Shown: positions 1 through 6,906 of the stretch, one piece after another
Numbering within the stretch: position 1 is the first letter of the stretch
How the letters are laid out: the number at the start of each line of letters is the position of its first letter
Assembly (NCBI GenBank): GCA_041913505.1
Contig: JAYSFC010000105.1
Span: 1-13,771, forward strand
DNA: 13,771 nt
Source of the DNA: JAYSFC01 sp041913505
Lineage (GTDB): Bacteria; Pseudomonadota; Gammaproteobacteria; Burkholderiales; Burkholderiaceae_C
Direction of reading: 5' to 3'
Notes under the pieces: model-generated
What the model was told of the DNA's origin: nothing
Databases searched by the model: none
Seen by the model: the letters and a program-made list of their open reading frames with translations, nothing else
Position numbers and translations under genes: made by a program

Positions 1-936
1 GCCGTCGCCCAGCACCTGGGGCGGCTCGCGGCGCGCGGCGGCCACGAGCTGGTCGCCCACCACGAGCAGGCGGAAGTCGTGGCCCGGCAGGAAGCGCTCG
101 ACCATCACGGTGCCGTACTCGGCGGCCGTGCGGTAGGCCTCTTCGAGCTGAGTGCGCTCGGTGATGTTCACCGTGACGCCCTTGCCCTGGTTGCCGTCCT
201 GGGGCTTCACGACCACGGGCAGGCCCACTTCCAGGGCCACGGCCCAGGCTTCATCCACGGTCTCGACAGGGCGGCCCAGCGGCACGGGCACGCCGGCCGC
301 GTGCAGCAGGCGCTTGGTCAGGTCCTTGTCCTGGCCGATGGATTCGGCCACGGCGCTCGTGGAGTCGATCTCGGCAGCCTGGATGCGGCGCTGCTTGGAA
401 CCCCAGCCGAACTGCACGAGGCTGCCGCGCGTGAGGCGGCGGTAGGGAATGCCGCGCGCCACGGCGGCCTCGACGATGGAGCCCGTGCTCGGGCCCAGGC
501 GCTCGTCCTCGTCGAGCTCGCGCAGCGCGGCCACGGCAGCATCGGCATCGAACTGGCCATTGGCGAGGGCGGCCTCGATCAGGGCCTGTGCATCTTCGAA
601 GGCCTTGCGGCCCACGGCTTCTTCGCTGTACTCAACCACGACCTGGTAGACGCCGGGGTCCGTGGTGGCCGAGACGCGGCTGTAGGTCACGGGGCAGCCG
701 GCCTGGGCCTGCAGCGCGAGCGCGGCGGTCTGCAGCACATGGGCCAGCGAGACATCGGCGCCGCCCTCGGCGTGCAGGGTGCCGATGGCGGGGAACAGCG
801 CGCGCAGGCGCGTCTCGAAGCCGGGCAGGCGGCCAATGGCGCGCTCGTCCTCGGAGCAGGACACGACGGCCTCGATGGCGGTGTGGCGGCTCCAGAGGTT
901 GGGGCCGCGCAGGGCGCGGGTGCGGGTAACGTCCAT
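1..936 (-). CDS. cphA: Cyanophycin synthetase CphA (N-terminal 312 residues; 3' end beyond left edge)
   Basis: This enzyme family builds cyanophycin (multi-L-arginyl-poly-L-aspartate), a cytoplasmic nitrogen reserve, by ATP-dependent addition of Asp and then Arg. The reading frame is open from the ATG at 936-934 to base 1, giving 312 residues. An N domain (about 1-145, starting with a RALRGPNLWS motif at 7-16) is followed by the ATP-grasp domain. That domain shows LGPSTGSIVEAA (147-158), the KDLTKRLL segment (204-211), the nucleotide-binding KPQDGNQGKGV (244-254) and VMVERFLPGHDFRLLV (277-292). The start is supported by a GAGAG Shine-Dalgarno (complement of 944-948) seven bases upstream. It lies 35 bases downstream of cphA' and is surely co-transcribed with it. 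Oddity: the N-domain site that reads HVLEH in the upstream paralogue reads HVLQT here (66-70). The Mur-ligase half lies outside the window, so its integrity cannot be judged. The family call is very secure. Confidence 0.95.
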   Translation of the reverse strand, partial: MDVTRTRALRGPNLWSRHTAIEAVVSCSEDERAIGRLPGFETRLRALFPAIGTLHAEGGADVSLAHVLQTAALALQAQAGCPVTYSRVSATTDPGVYQVVVEYSEEAVGRKAFEDAQALIEAALANGQFDADAAVAALRELDEDERLGPSTGSIVEAAVARGIPYRRLTRGSLVQFGWGSKQRRIQAAEIDSTSAVAESIGQDKDLTKRLLHAAGVPVPLGRPVETVDEAWAVALEVGLPVVVKPQDGNQGKGVTVNITERTQLEEAYRTAAEYGTVMVERFLPGHDFRLLVVGDQLVAAARREPPQVLGDG

Positions 937-971
937 GGTGGATCTCTCGGTGTTCTGGGGGCGCGTGCCGT

Positions 972-3173
972 TCAGCGGGCGGTGGCGGGCAGGTCGGGCT
1001 CGAAAGTCTTGATGCCGGCGCCGATGAGGTCGGGGGCGATGTTCAGCGCCCAGGCCGTGGCCACGATGGCCAGCAGCGTATCGGTGTCGGTGGCCACGGC
1101 GTTGCGGCCGAACGTGAGGTCGGCCACGGCGCCCAGCACATGCTCGGCAGCGCCCGTGGCCAGCACGACGCGGCCGTTCTTCACGACGACGGCGCGGCCG
1201 GCGTCCTGCGCACGGTGCTCGGCGATGGCGGGCAGCTGCGCGTCCTGGGCGTAGAGCACCACGGTGCCATCGCACAGCGGCGCCAGCTCCAGCACCTGAG
1301 GCTCGGCGGCGTTGAGCACGGCGGCACCGCCGGGCAGCACCACGTCCACCTGGGTGCGCAGCACCTTGTACATCTGCTCTTGTTCGTGCACGTCGAACTC
1401 GGCCAGGCCTTCCTTGCCGTCCATGTCGGTCACCACGCCCACCTGGCAGCGGTCGTAGGCCAGGCCGTCGCGCAGGATGGTGCGCGCGTCGTTCTCGATC
1501 ACGGCAGCCTGCACCATCTGGTTCATGAGCAGGCGGTGCGCTGCCTCCCAGTGGGCGCTGTCCTTGGCATCGACGCGGCGGCGGTCGAGGAACAGGCCGT
1601 CGCGGCAGGCCAGGCCCGTGTGGTGGCCGCCCAGGTGCAGCAGCCAGGCCACGACGCGGGCGATGGTGCTCGTGCCGCGTGTGCCGGCCACGCCCACGAG
1701 CGGAATGCGGCCCGCGCTGCCTTCATCGGCCTCCTCGTCGGAGGGGAACAGGTGCTCGGCGATGGCTTGGCCCACAGGGCGCGGCGCGCCGATGGCGGGC
1801 TTGAGGTGCATGAGCAGGCCAGGGCCCGCGTTCACCTCGACGATGGCGCCGCCCTGGCTCTGCAGGGGCTGGGAGATGTCCTGCGCCACGAGGTCGATGC
1901 CCGCGATGTCCAGGCCCACCACCTTGGCGGCGAGCTGGGCGATGTAGGCTACTTCGGGGTGCACGTCGTCGGTGCAGTCCACGGCCACGTTGCCATTGCG
2001 CTGGATCACGATGGTCTGGCCGGCGGCGGGCACGGAGTCCGCGTCCACGTCCTGGCGCTTGAGCTCGAGCTGCACCTTGGAGTCGGTCGCCAGGTCGATG
2101 ATCTCGAGCGGGTACTCCTCCTCGTAGCCGCGGCGCGGGTCGGAGTTGAGCTGGCTGTCGATGAGCTCGCGCACGGTGTTGCGGCCGTTGCCCACGATGC
2201 TCACGACCTCGCCGCGCGCGGCGGCCACCACCTTGCCGCCCACGACGAGCAGGCGGTGCTCGTCGCCGGGGATGAAGCGCTCGACCATCACGTCGCTGCC
2301 TTCGGGGTAGGCGACATGGTAGGCGGCCTCGATGTCGGCCTGCTTGCGCAGGTCGAGCGTGACGCCGCGGCCGTGGTTGCCGTCCGAGGGCTTCACGACC
2401 ACGGGCAGGCCGATGTCTTGCGCGGCCTCCCAGGCCTCTTCGGGGCTGTTGACGATCTGCCCGTCGGGAATGGGTACGCCGCAGGCCTTGAGCAGGCCCT
2501 TGGTGAGGTCTTTGTCGGAGGCGATGCCCTCGGCGATGGCGCTGGTGCGCTCGGTCTCGGCCGTCCAGATGCGGCGCTGGCGCGCGCCGTAGCCCAGCTG
2601 TACGAGGTTGCCGTCGTTGAGGCGGATGTGCGGGATGCCGCGGTCCGTGGCGGCCGTGACGATGCAGGCCGTGCTGGGGCCGAGGTACTGGTCGTCCACC
2701 TCGGTGCGCACGCGCGCCGCGGCGGCCGCTACATCGAAAGGCTCGTCGTTGATGGCGGCCATGATGAGGCGGTGGCCCTGCTCCAGTGCCACGCGGGCCA
2801 CGCGCTCATCGCGGGCGCGGAAGACCATGCGGTACACGCCGTGCTGGCTGGTACTGCGCGTCTGGCCAAAGCCCGTGGGCATGCCGGCGAGGTTGAGCAG
2901 CTCGATCACGATGTGCTCCAGCACATGGCCGCACCAGGTGCCTTCCTGCAGGCGCTGCAGGAAGCCGCCGCGCTCGCCCACACCGCAGTGGTGCTCGACC
3001 AGGGCGGGCAGCCATGCCGTGAGGCGGTCGTTGAATCCGGGCAGGGTGTTGGACGGGTGGTCTTCGAGCGCGCCGAGGTCCAGCCAGACTTCGAGCACCG
3101 GACGGTAGGTCCAGATATTGGGGCCACGCAGGTAGTTGATGCGCAGCAGTTGGATATCGTTGAATTTCGCCAT
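972..3173 (-). CDS. cphA': Cyanophycin synthetase paralogue CphA' with degenerate, truncated Mur-ligase domain (733 aa)
   Basis: This is a second cyanophycin synthetase. The N domain (1-160) carries LRGPNIWTYR and HVLEH (83-87). The ATP-grasp domain (about 160-480) is intact, with KPSDGNHGRGV (261-271), MVERFIPGDEHRLLV (296-310) and the metal-binding EVNAGPG (446-452). The Mur-ligase-like domain looks dead. Its P-loop reads GTRGTST (497-503) where family members have GTNGKTT, so the lysine is Thr501. The usual ETARGG stretch reads ENDARTILRDG (560-570), and the DHLG region reads GKEGL. The protein ends at 733 just after KTFEPD, before the PGR-N motif and C-terminal lobe of full-length (about 870 aa) enzymes. 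This resembles cyanobacterial CphA2, which polymerises beta-Asp-Arg dipeptides. That activity is inferred here, not shown. I chose the ATG at 3173-3171 because similarity begins there; the open frame runs 83 codons further upstream but is not family-like. No clear Shine-Dalgarno is present. It is the first gene of the cphA'-cphA operon. Confidence 0.94.
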   Translation of the reverse strand: MAKFNDIQLLRINYLRGPNIWTYRPVLEVWLDLGALEDHPSNTLPGFNDRLTAWLPALVEHHCGVGERGGFLQRLQEGTWCGHVLEHIVIELLNLAGMPTGFGQTRSTSQHGVYRMVFRARDERVARVALEQGHRLIMAAINDEPFDVAAAAARVRTEVDDQYLGPSTACIVTAATDRGIPHIRLNDGNLVQLGYGARQRRIWTAETERTSAIAEGIASDKDLTKGLLKACGVPIPDGQIVNSPEEAWEAAQDIGLPVVVKPSDGNHGRGVTLDLRKQADIEAAYHVAYPEGSDVMVERFIPGDEHRLLVVGGKVVAAARGEVVSIVGNGRNTVRELIDSQLNSDPRRGYEEEYPLEIIDLATDSKVQLELKRQDVDADSVPAAGQTIVIQRNGNVAVDCTDDVHPEVAYIAQLAAKVVGLDIAGIDLVAQDISQPLQSQGGAIVEVNAGPGLLMHLKPAIGAPRPVGQAIAEHLFPSDEEADEGSAGRIPLVGVAGTRGTSTIARVVAWLLHLGGHHTGLACRDGLFLDRRRVDAKDSAHWEAAHRLLMNQMVQAAVIENDARTILRDGLAYDRCQVGVVTDMDGKEGLAEFDVHEQEQMYKVLRTQVDVVLPGGAAVLNAAEPQVLELAPLCDGTVVLYAQDAQLPAIAEHRAQDAGRAVVVKNGRVVLATGAAEHVLGAVADLTFGRNAVATDTDTLLAIVATAWALNIAPDLIGAGIKTFEPDLPATAR

Positions 3174-3423
3174 GGATTGCAGCGGGTGAGGATTTCGGCC
3201 TTTTTTCGGGCTTCCGGGCGGGATGGAGCGCGTCGGGGTTAAAAGGGCCCACAGGGCCAATTGTGCGCCCAGTCTAGGGCACGGCCTCCATGTCAGCGTG
3301 TAGGTGGGGGCTGACGTTAAGGTAGGAAGATGCCAGGGCCCCGCGCGGCGCCGTATCAGGGAAAATTCCCCTTCGCGCACGGGCTGGCACGGCGAGCCGC
3401 CGGGGGCGGAAATACCAACCAAA
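3174..3423. promoter_or_regulatory. Divergent intergenic region of the cyanophycin cluster
   Basis: These 250 bases separate the leftward cphA'-cphA operon from the rightward exporter-DUF1854 operon, so promoters for both must lie here. The region is slightly richer in A+T than the genes. It holds a short inverted repeat, GGGAA-AA-TTCCC at 3359-3370, which could be an operator for the rightward genes. I find no -35/-10 pair with good spacing on either strand. A CTGACA on the minus strand is only 14 bases from a TAGACT, which is too close. The regulatory role is inferred from gene layout; the inverted repeat is seen directly. Confidence 0.5.
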
Positions 3424-5739
3424 ATGCAACATCACCATCCTGTGGACGCCTTGGGTGTCTTGAGCGGCCCGCTGGGGCCTGAATTGCGAGCTCAGATCGC
3501 TTCCCACGAAAACGTCCAGGCGAGCCTGGAGGTTGACCTGAGCGCCGACCTGCGCTTCGGCACGGGCCTCGTGGCACTGACCGAGGGGCGGCTGCTGGCG
3601 CGCGCGCCCGGCGAGGCGGCGTTTCACGCCTGGCCCTTGGCTCCCGGCCTGGGGCTGCGCGTGCTCGACCATGGCGGCGTGGGTACGCTGGAGCTGCACG
3701 ATGCGCGCGAGCGCCTGGCGTTGTGGCGCTTCACACTCGGCGGCCACGCCCAGGCGCTGCGCCTGGTGCAGCGCTTCGAGCAGCAGATCGAGCGCCTGGC
3801 CACCGGGGTTGCCGCCCAGGCCGAAGCGTCCGACGAGGCCCTGTGCCCCACTTGCGCCGCCCCGCTGCCGCCCGACAGCGACGAATGCCCGGCCTGCGCG
3901 CGCGTACAGCCGCCGCAGACCTCCACCTGGGTGCTGTTGCGCCTGTGGCGCTTCGCACGGCCGTACCAGAAGCAGCTGGCCACGGGTTTCGGGCTGACGC
4001 TGGCGTCCACGGCCGCGACGCTGGTGCCGCCGTACATGACGATCCCGCTCATGGACGAGATCTTGATTCCTTACCAGAACGGCAAGGCCATCGACCCCTG
4101 GCTGGTGCTGATGTACCTGGGCGGGCTGCTGGTGGCAGCGCTGCTGGCCTGGGGGTTGGGCTGGGCGCGTACCTACATCCTGGCGCTGGTGTCCGAGCGC
4201 ATCGGCGCCGACCTGCGCACGACCACCTACGAACATCTGCTGCGCCTGTCGCTCGACTACTTCGGCGGCAAGCGCACGGGCGACCTCATGGCCCGCATCG
4301 GCTCGGAGACCGACCGCATCAACGTGTTCCTCTCGCTGCATGCGCTCGACTTCGTGAACGACGTGCTCATGATCCTCATGACGGCGGTGATCCTGTTCTC
4401 GATCAATCCCTGGCTGGCCCTGGTCACGCTGGTGCCGCTGCCATTCATCGCCTGGCTGATCCATACCGTGCGCGACCGGCTGCGCACGGGCTTTGAGCGC
4501 ATCGACCGCGTCTGGAGCGAGGTGACCAATGTGCTGGCCGACACCATCCCGGGCATCCGCGTGGTGAAGGCCTTTGCCCAGGAAAAGCGCGAAGCCCAGC
4601 GCTTTCGCGACGCCAACCAGCACAACCTGGAAGTGAATGATCGCCTGAACAAGACCTGGAGCCTGTTTTCGCCCACCGTGTCGCTGATGACCGAGGTGGG
4701 CCTGCTCGTGGTCTGGGCCTTCGGCATCTGGCTCGTGGCGCACAACCAGATCACGGTGGGCGTGCTGGCTGCGTTCATCGCCTACATCGGCCGTTTCTAC
4801 ACACGGCTCGATTCCATGAGCCGCATCGTCTCGGTCACGCAGAAGGCGGCGGCAGGCGCCAAGCGCATCTTCGACATCTTGGACCACGTGAGCAACGTGC
4901 CCGACCCGGCACAGCCCGTGAAGGTCGACCGCGTGGAGGGCGCGATCCAGATGCGCAACGTGGGCTTCCGCTACGGCAGCCGCGCGGTCATCAAGGGGCT
5001 CGATCTGGATATCCGCCCCGGCGAGATGATTGGCCTCGTGGGCCACAGCGGCTCAGGCAAGAGTACGCTGGTCAACCTCATCAGCCGCTTCTATGACGTG
5101 TCGGACGGCTCCATCCAGGTGGATGGCGTGGACGTGCGCCGTTTTGCCGTGAGCGACTTCCGGCGCCACATCGGCCTCGTGCTGCAGGAGCCCTTCCTGT
5201 TCTTCGGCACCATCGCCGAGAACATCGCCTACGGCAAACCCGATGCCTCGCGTGAGGAGATCGTGGCCGCCGCGCGCGCCGCGCACGCGCACGAATTCAT
5301 CCTCCGCCTGCCGCATGGCTACGACTCGCTCGTGGGCGAGCGCGGCCAGGGGCTGTCGGGTGGCGAGCGCCAGCGCATCAGCATCGCGCGCGCGCTGCTC
5401 ATCGACCCGCGCATCCTGATCCTCGACGAGGCCACCTCGGCCGTGGACACCGAGACCGAGAAGGAAATCCAGAGGGCGCTCGACAACCTGGTGCAGGGCC
5501 GCACCACCATCGCCATTGCCCACCGTCTGTCCACGCTTCGCAAGGCCGACCGCCTCGTGGTCATGGACCGTGGCGAGATCGTCGAGGTCGGGCCGCACGA
5601 CGAGCTCATGGAAAAGCAGGGCGCCTACTGGCGCCTCTACGAAGCCCAGGCGCGCCGTGCCGAGGAAGACGCGCAGGCGGCCGGCGTGCTGCTCGACAGC
5701 GCCCTGCTGCACCCCGCTCATCCGGCGGGCTCCTCTTGA
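3424..5739 (+). CDS. Cyanophycin-cluster ABC exporter with N-terminal extension and zinc ribbon (771 aa)
   Basis: This is a half-size type I ABC exporter of the MsbA/LmrA class. Residues 1-135 are an extra domain whose strand-rich stretch ending in a helix (107-127) suggests a PH-like fold. A CPTC...CPAC zinc ribbon follows (Cys141, 144, 155, 158). The transmembrane domain (about 180-460) has six predicted helices near 183-205, 224-250, 307-326, 329-346, 420-438 and 443-459. The nucleotide-binding domain has Walker A GHSGSGKST (540-548), Q-loop Gln588, signature LSGGERQ (644-650), Walker B ILILDE (664-669), D-loop SAVD and switch His700, so it should be ATPase-active. I recall genome pipelines naming such proteins cyanophycin metabolism-associated ABC transporter; I did not search. 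The substrate is unknown. The ATG at 3424 was preferred over an in-frame start at 3304 because the upstream residues are low-complexity and not domain-like; its Shine-Dalgarno (GGCGGA) is weak and far upstream. It is translationally coupled to the DUF1854 gene. Confidence 0.92.
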   Translation: MQHHHPVDALGVLSGPLGPELRAQIASHENVQASLEVDLSADLRFGTGLVALTEGRLLARAPGEAAFHAWPLAPGLGLRVLDHGGVGTLELHDARERLALWRFTLGGHAQALRLVQRFEQQIERLATGVAAQAEASDEALCPTCAAPLPPDSDECPACARVQPPQTSTWVLLRLWRFARPYQKQLATGFGLTLASTAATLVPPYMTIPLMDEILIPYQNGKAIDPWLVLMYLGGLLVAALLAWGLGWARTYILALVSERIGADLRTTTYEHLLRLSLDYFGGKRTGDLMARIGSETDRINVFLSLHALDFVNDVLMILMTAVILFSINPWLALVTLVPLPFIAWLIHTVRDRLRTGFERIDRVWSEVTNVLADTIPGIRVVKAFAQEKREAQRFRDANQHNLEVNDRLNKTWSLFSPTVSLMTEVGLLVVWAFGIWLVAHNQITVGVLAAFIAYIGRFYTRLDSMSRIVSVTQKAAAGAKRIFDILDHVSNVPDPAQPVKVDRVEGAIQMRNVGFRYGSRAVIKGLDLDIRPGEMIGLVGHSGSGKSTLVNLISRFYDVSDGSIQVDGVDVRRFAVSDFRRHIGLVLQEPFLFFGTIAENIAYGKPDASREEIVAAARAAHAHEFILRLPHGYDSLVGERGQGLSGGERQRISIARALLIDPRILILDEATSAVDTETEKEIQRALDNLVQGRTTIAIAHRLSTLRKADRLVVMDRGEIVEVGPHDELMEKQGAYWRLYEAQARRAEEDAQAAGVLLDSALLHPAHPAGSS

Positions 5740-6248
5740 TGAATCCGCGAGGCCCCATGACTGCTTCTGTTTCTCCCTCCTTCGCGGACATCCGTCTGGT
5801 CCGCAACGCCCAGGGCCGCCTGGAACTGACCCTGGCCGACGGTACAAACCATTCCGGCGTGGTGCCCGTGCGCGCGTTTCCGATCGCCGCCCCGAGCGAA
5901 GGGCTGTCGCTGGTGGGCGCGGACGGCCATGAACTGCTCTGGGTACCGCGCCTGGACGCCCTGCCCGAGCCGGCGCGGGGCTTGGTGGAAGAGGAGCTCG
6001 CGGTACGCGAGTTTGTGCCCACTATCCAAAAAATCCACAAGGTCTCGAGCTTTTCCACGCCCAGTACCTGGGATCTGGAAACCGACCGTGGTGCCGCGCG
6101 CCTGCAACTCAAGGCCGAGGAGGACATCCGCCGCCTCGGTGGGCGCTCGCACCTGCTCATCGCGAGTGCCGATGGCGTGCAGTTCCGGGTGCGCGATGTG
6201 GCGGCCCTGGATCGTCCGTCGCGCAAACTGCTGGAGCGGTTTTTGTAG
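5739..6248 (+). CDS. DUF1854 family protein, cyanophycin-associated (169 aa)
   Basis: This small soluble protein has no predicted signal peptide or membrane helix. Features typical of the DUF1854 family, as I recall it, are an N-terminal FADIRLVRNAQGRLELT strand pair (15-31), a VVPVRAFPIAAP segment (41-52), the HELLWVPRLDALP turn (64-76) and a C-terminal RRLGGRSHLLIASADGVQFR block (131-150). Its biochemical role is unknown. Pipelines call relatives cyanophycin metabolism-associated DUF1854 proteins. The ATG at 5739 overlaps the exporter's TGA (TGATG), with GGCGGG nine bases upstream, so coupled translation with the exporter is likely. A second candidate start is the ATG at 5757 (163 aa), preceded by GCGAGG at tight spacing. 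The fixed partnership with the exporter suggests an accessory subunit or regulator; that is inference. Confidence 0.87.
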   Translation: MNPRGPMTASVSPSFADIRLVRNAQGRLELTLADGTNHSGVVPVRAFPIAAPSEGLSLVGADGHELLWVPRLDALPEPARGLVEEELAVREFVPTIQKIHKVSSFSTPSTWDLETDRGAARLQLKAEEDIRRLGGRSHLLIASADGVQFRVRDVAALDRPSRKLLERFL

Positions 6249-6418
6249 CCTGCAGCCCACTCCGTTCGCCCGGTGGTCAGGGGATTGACTAGGTGGTAAC
6301 CCCTATTTTTGTGGCAAAGCCTGAAAAAGGCCTAAATTTGCCCCTCTTTTTGCCGTTATATCTGTACGAGACGGGTGGAATACCGCCCGACCGTGTTGTG
6401 TAACCGAGGGCCATTGCC
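6249..6418 (+). promoter_or_regulatory. Intergenic region with A+T-rich stretch upstream of the 145-aa gene
   Basis: These 170 bases follow the DUF1854 stop and precede the unrecognised gene. Bases 6300-6363 are distinctly A+T-rich for this DNA, as expected of a promoter. TTGACT (6285-6290) resembles a -35 box but is only 13 bases from TATTTT, and a TTATAT at 6356-6361 has no convincing -35 partner. AAAAAG (6324-6329) can pair with CTTTTT (6346-6351), but the stem is short and pure A/T plus one G-C. A promoter here is plausible from composition only. Confidence 0.3.
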
Positions 6419-6856
6419 ATGCAAATGCCACCTGTCGATCGATCGCCGCATTGGCGTCCCCAGGGCGCTGATTTGTATTCCACTGGTGCCTCGGGTGCGG
6501 TTCCGGTGCGTCCCATCAATCCTCCCAACCCCGTCGAGTCCACGGACCGGCTGGGTGAGGGCGCCGTGGTGCGCGAGCCCGACAAGCCTTCCACGCCTGA
6601 TACGTCCCAACGTGACTGGACGGCGACCGAGGCGAAGAAAAAAGAGGAAGTGAAGACGCCGCCCGAGCCGCCCAAGGAGCCGTTGTCCAAGCAATTGCTG
6701 GAATTCATTCAGTCAATGTGGCGTGCGAGCAGCATGGCCATCGACATGGCGGATACCGTCAACAAGGCCACCCTCCAAGAGCGCATGGCGCAGCAGGTGC
6801 GCAAAGAGCCGCTGACCTACTCGGACCCGAAGGTCAAGCGCACGGGCGGGCTGTGA
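6419..6856 (+). CDS. Unrecognised 145-aa protein, disordered N-terminus and helical C-terminus
   Basis: I do not recognise the family. The ATG at 6419 has a GAGGG Shine-Dalgarno (6406-6410) at eight bases, which fixes the start; another ATG lies two codons later. Residues 1-90 are rich in Pro, Gly, Ser and charged residues (for example PINPPNPVE at 32-40 and KTPPEPPKEP at 79-88), with a Lys/Glu patch AKKKEEVK at 72-79, and are probably disordered. Residues 89-127 should form one or two amphipathic helices with hydrophobic positions Leu, Phe, Ile, Met and Trp101. No signal peptide, cysteines or clear membrane segment are seen. A soluble scaffold or a helix that packs on a partner is possible, and a remote tie to the preceding cyanophycin genes cannot be excluded. 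Codon use is less GC-biased than its neighbours. The start signals and the hairpin just after the stop support a real gene. Confidence 0.72.
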   Translation: MQMPPVDRSPHWRPQGADLYSTGASGAVPVRPINPPNPVESTDRLGEGAVVREPDKPSTPDTSQRDWTATEAKKKEEVKTPPEPPKEPLSKQLLEFIQSMWRASSMAIDMADTVNKATLQERMAQQVRKEPLTYSDPKVKRTGGL

Positions 6857-6861
6857 GCCGG

Positions 6862-6906
6862 GGCGCCATGGGGCTGTCCCCATGGGCCAGGCACTGGGTT
6901 ATTTTT
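6862..6906 (+). terminator. Hairpin followed by T-rich tract between convergent genes
   Basis: CCATGGGG (6866-6873) and CCCCATGG (6878-6885) form a perfect 8-bp stem with a CTGT loop. With a bulged G at 6865 the stem extends by GGC/GCC (6862-6864 with 6886-6888). A small CCAG-GCA-CTGG stem (6887-6897) and then TTATTTTT (6899-6906) follow. It sits right after the stop of the 145-aa gene and before the 3' end of the oppositely oriented EF-hand gene, so it may end transcription in the plus direction and perhaps both. The T-tract is about ten bases past the main stem, which weakens the call. Confidence 0.45.

Noticed and set aside
1140..3242. 700-residue open frame on the plus strand
   Set aside because: It lies wholly antisense to cphA', has the His/Ala/Gly/Val-rich composition typical of GC-biased shadow frames, and shows no domain.
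3385..3400. Sigma-54-like TGGCACG upstream of the exporter
   Set aside because: The -24 half is perfect, but the bases at -12 are GCCGC rather than TTGC and the GC doublet is off by one.
3174..3422. 83-residue N-terminal extension of CphA'
   Set aside because: The extra residues are Pro/Arg-rich and unlike the family, and they would cover the divergent control region; the family N-terminus fits the ATG at 3173.
3274..5046. 590-residue open frame on the minus strand
   Set aside because: Antisense to the ABC exporter, His/Gln/Arg-rich with no recognisable motif; the plus-strand frame has complete ABC motifs.
6285..6309. TTGACT and TATTTT as a promoter for the 145-aa gene
   Set aside because: The spacing of 13 bases is too short for a sigma-70 promoter.
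6324..6351. A-run and T-run as a terminator after the DUF1854 gene
   Set aside because: Only six pairs, nearly all A-T, with a 16-base loop; no GC-rich stem.
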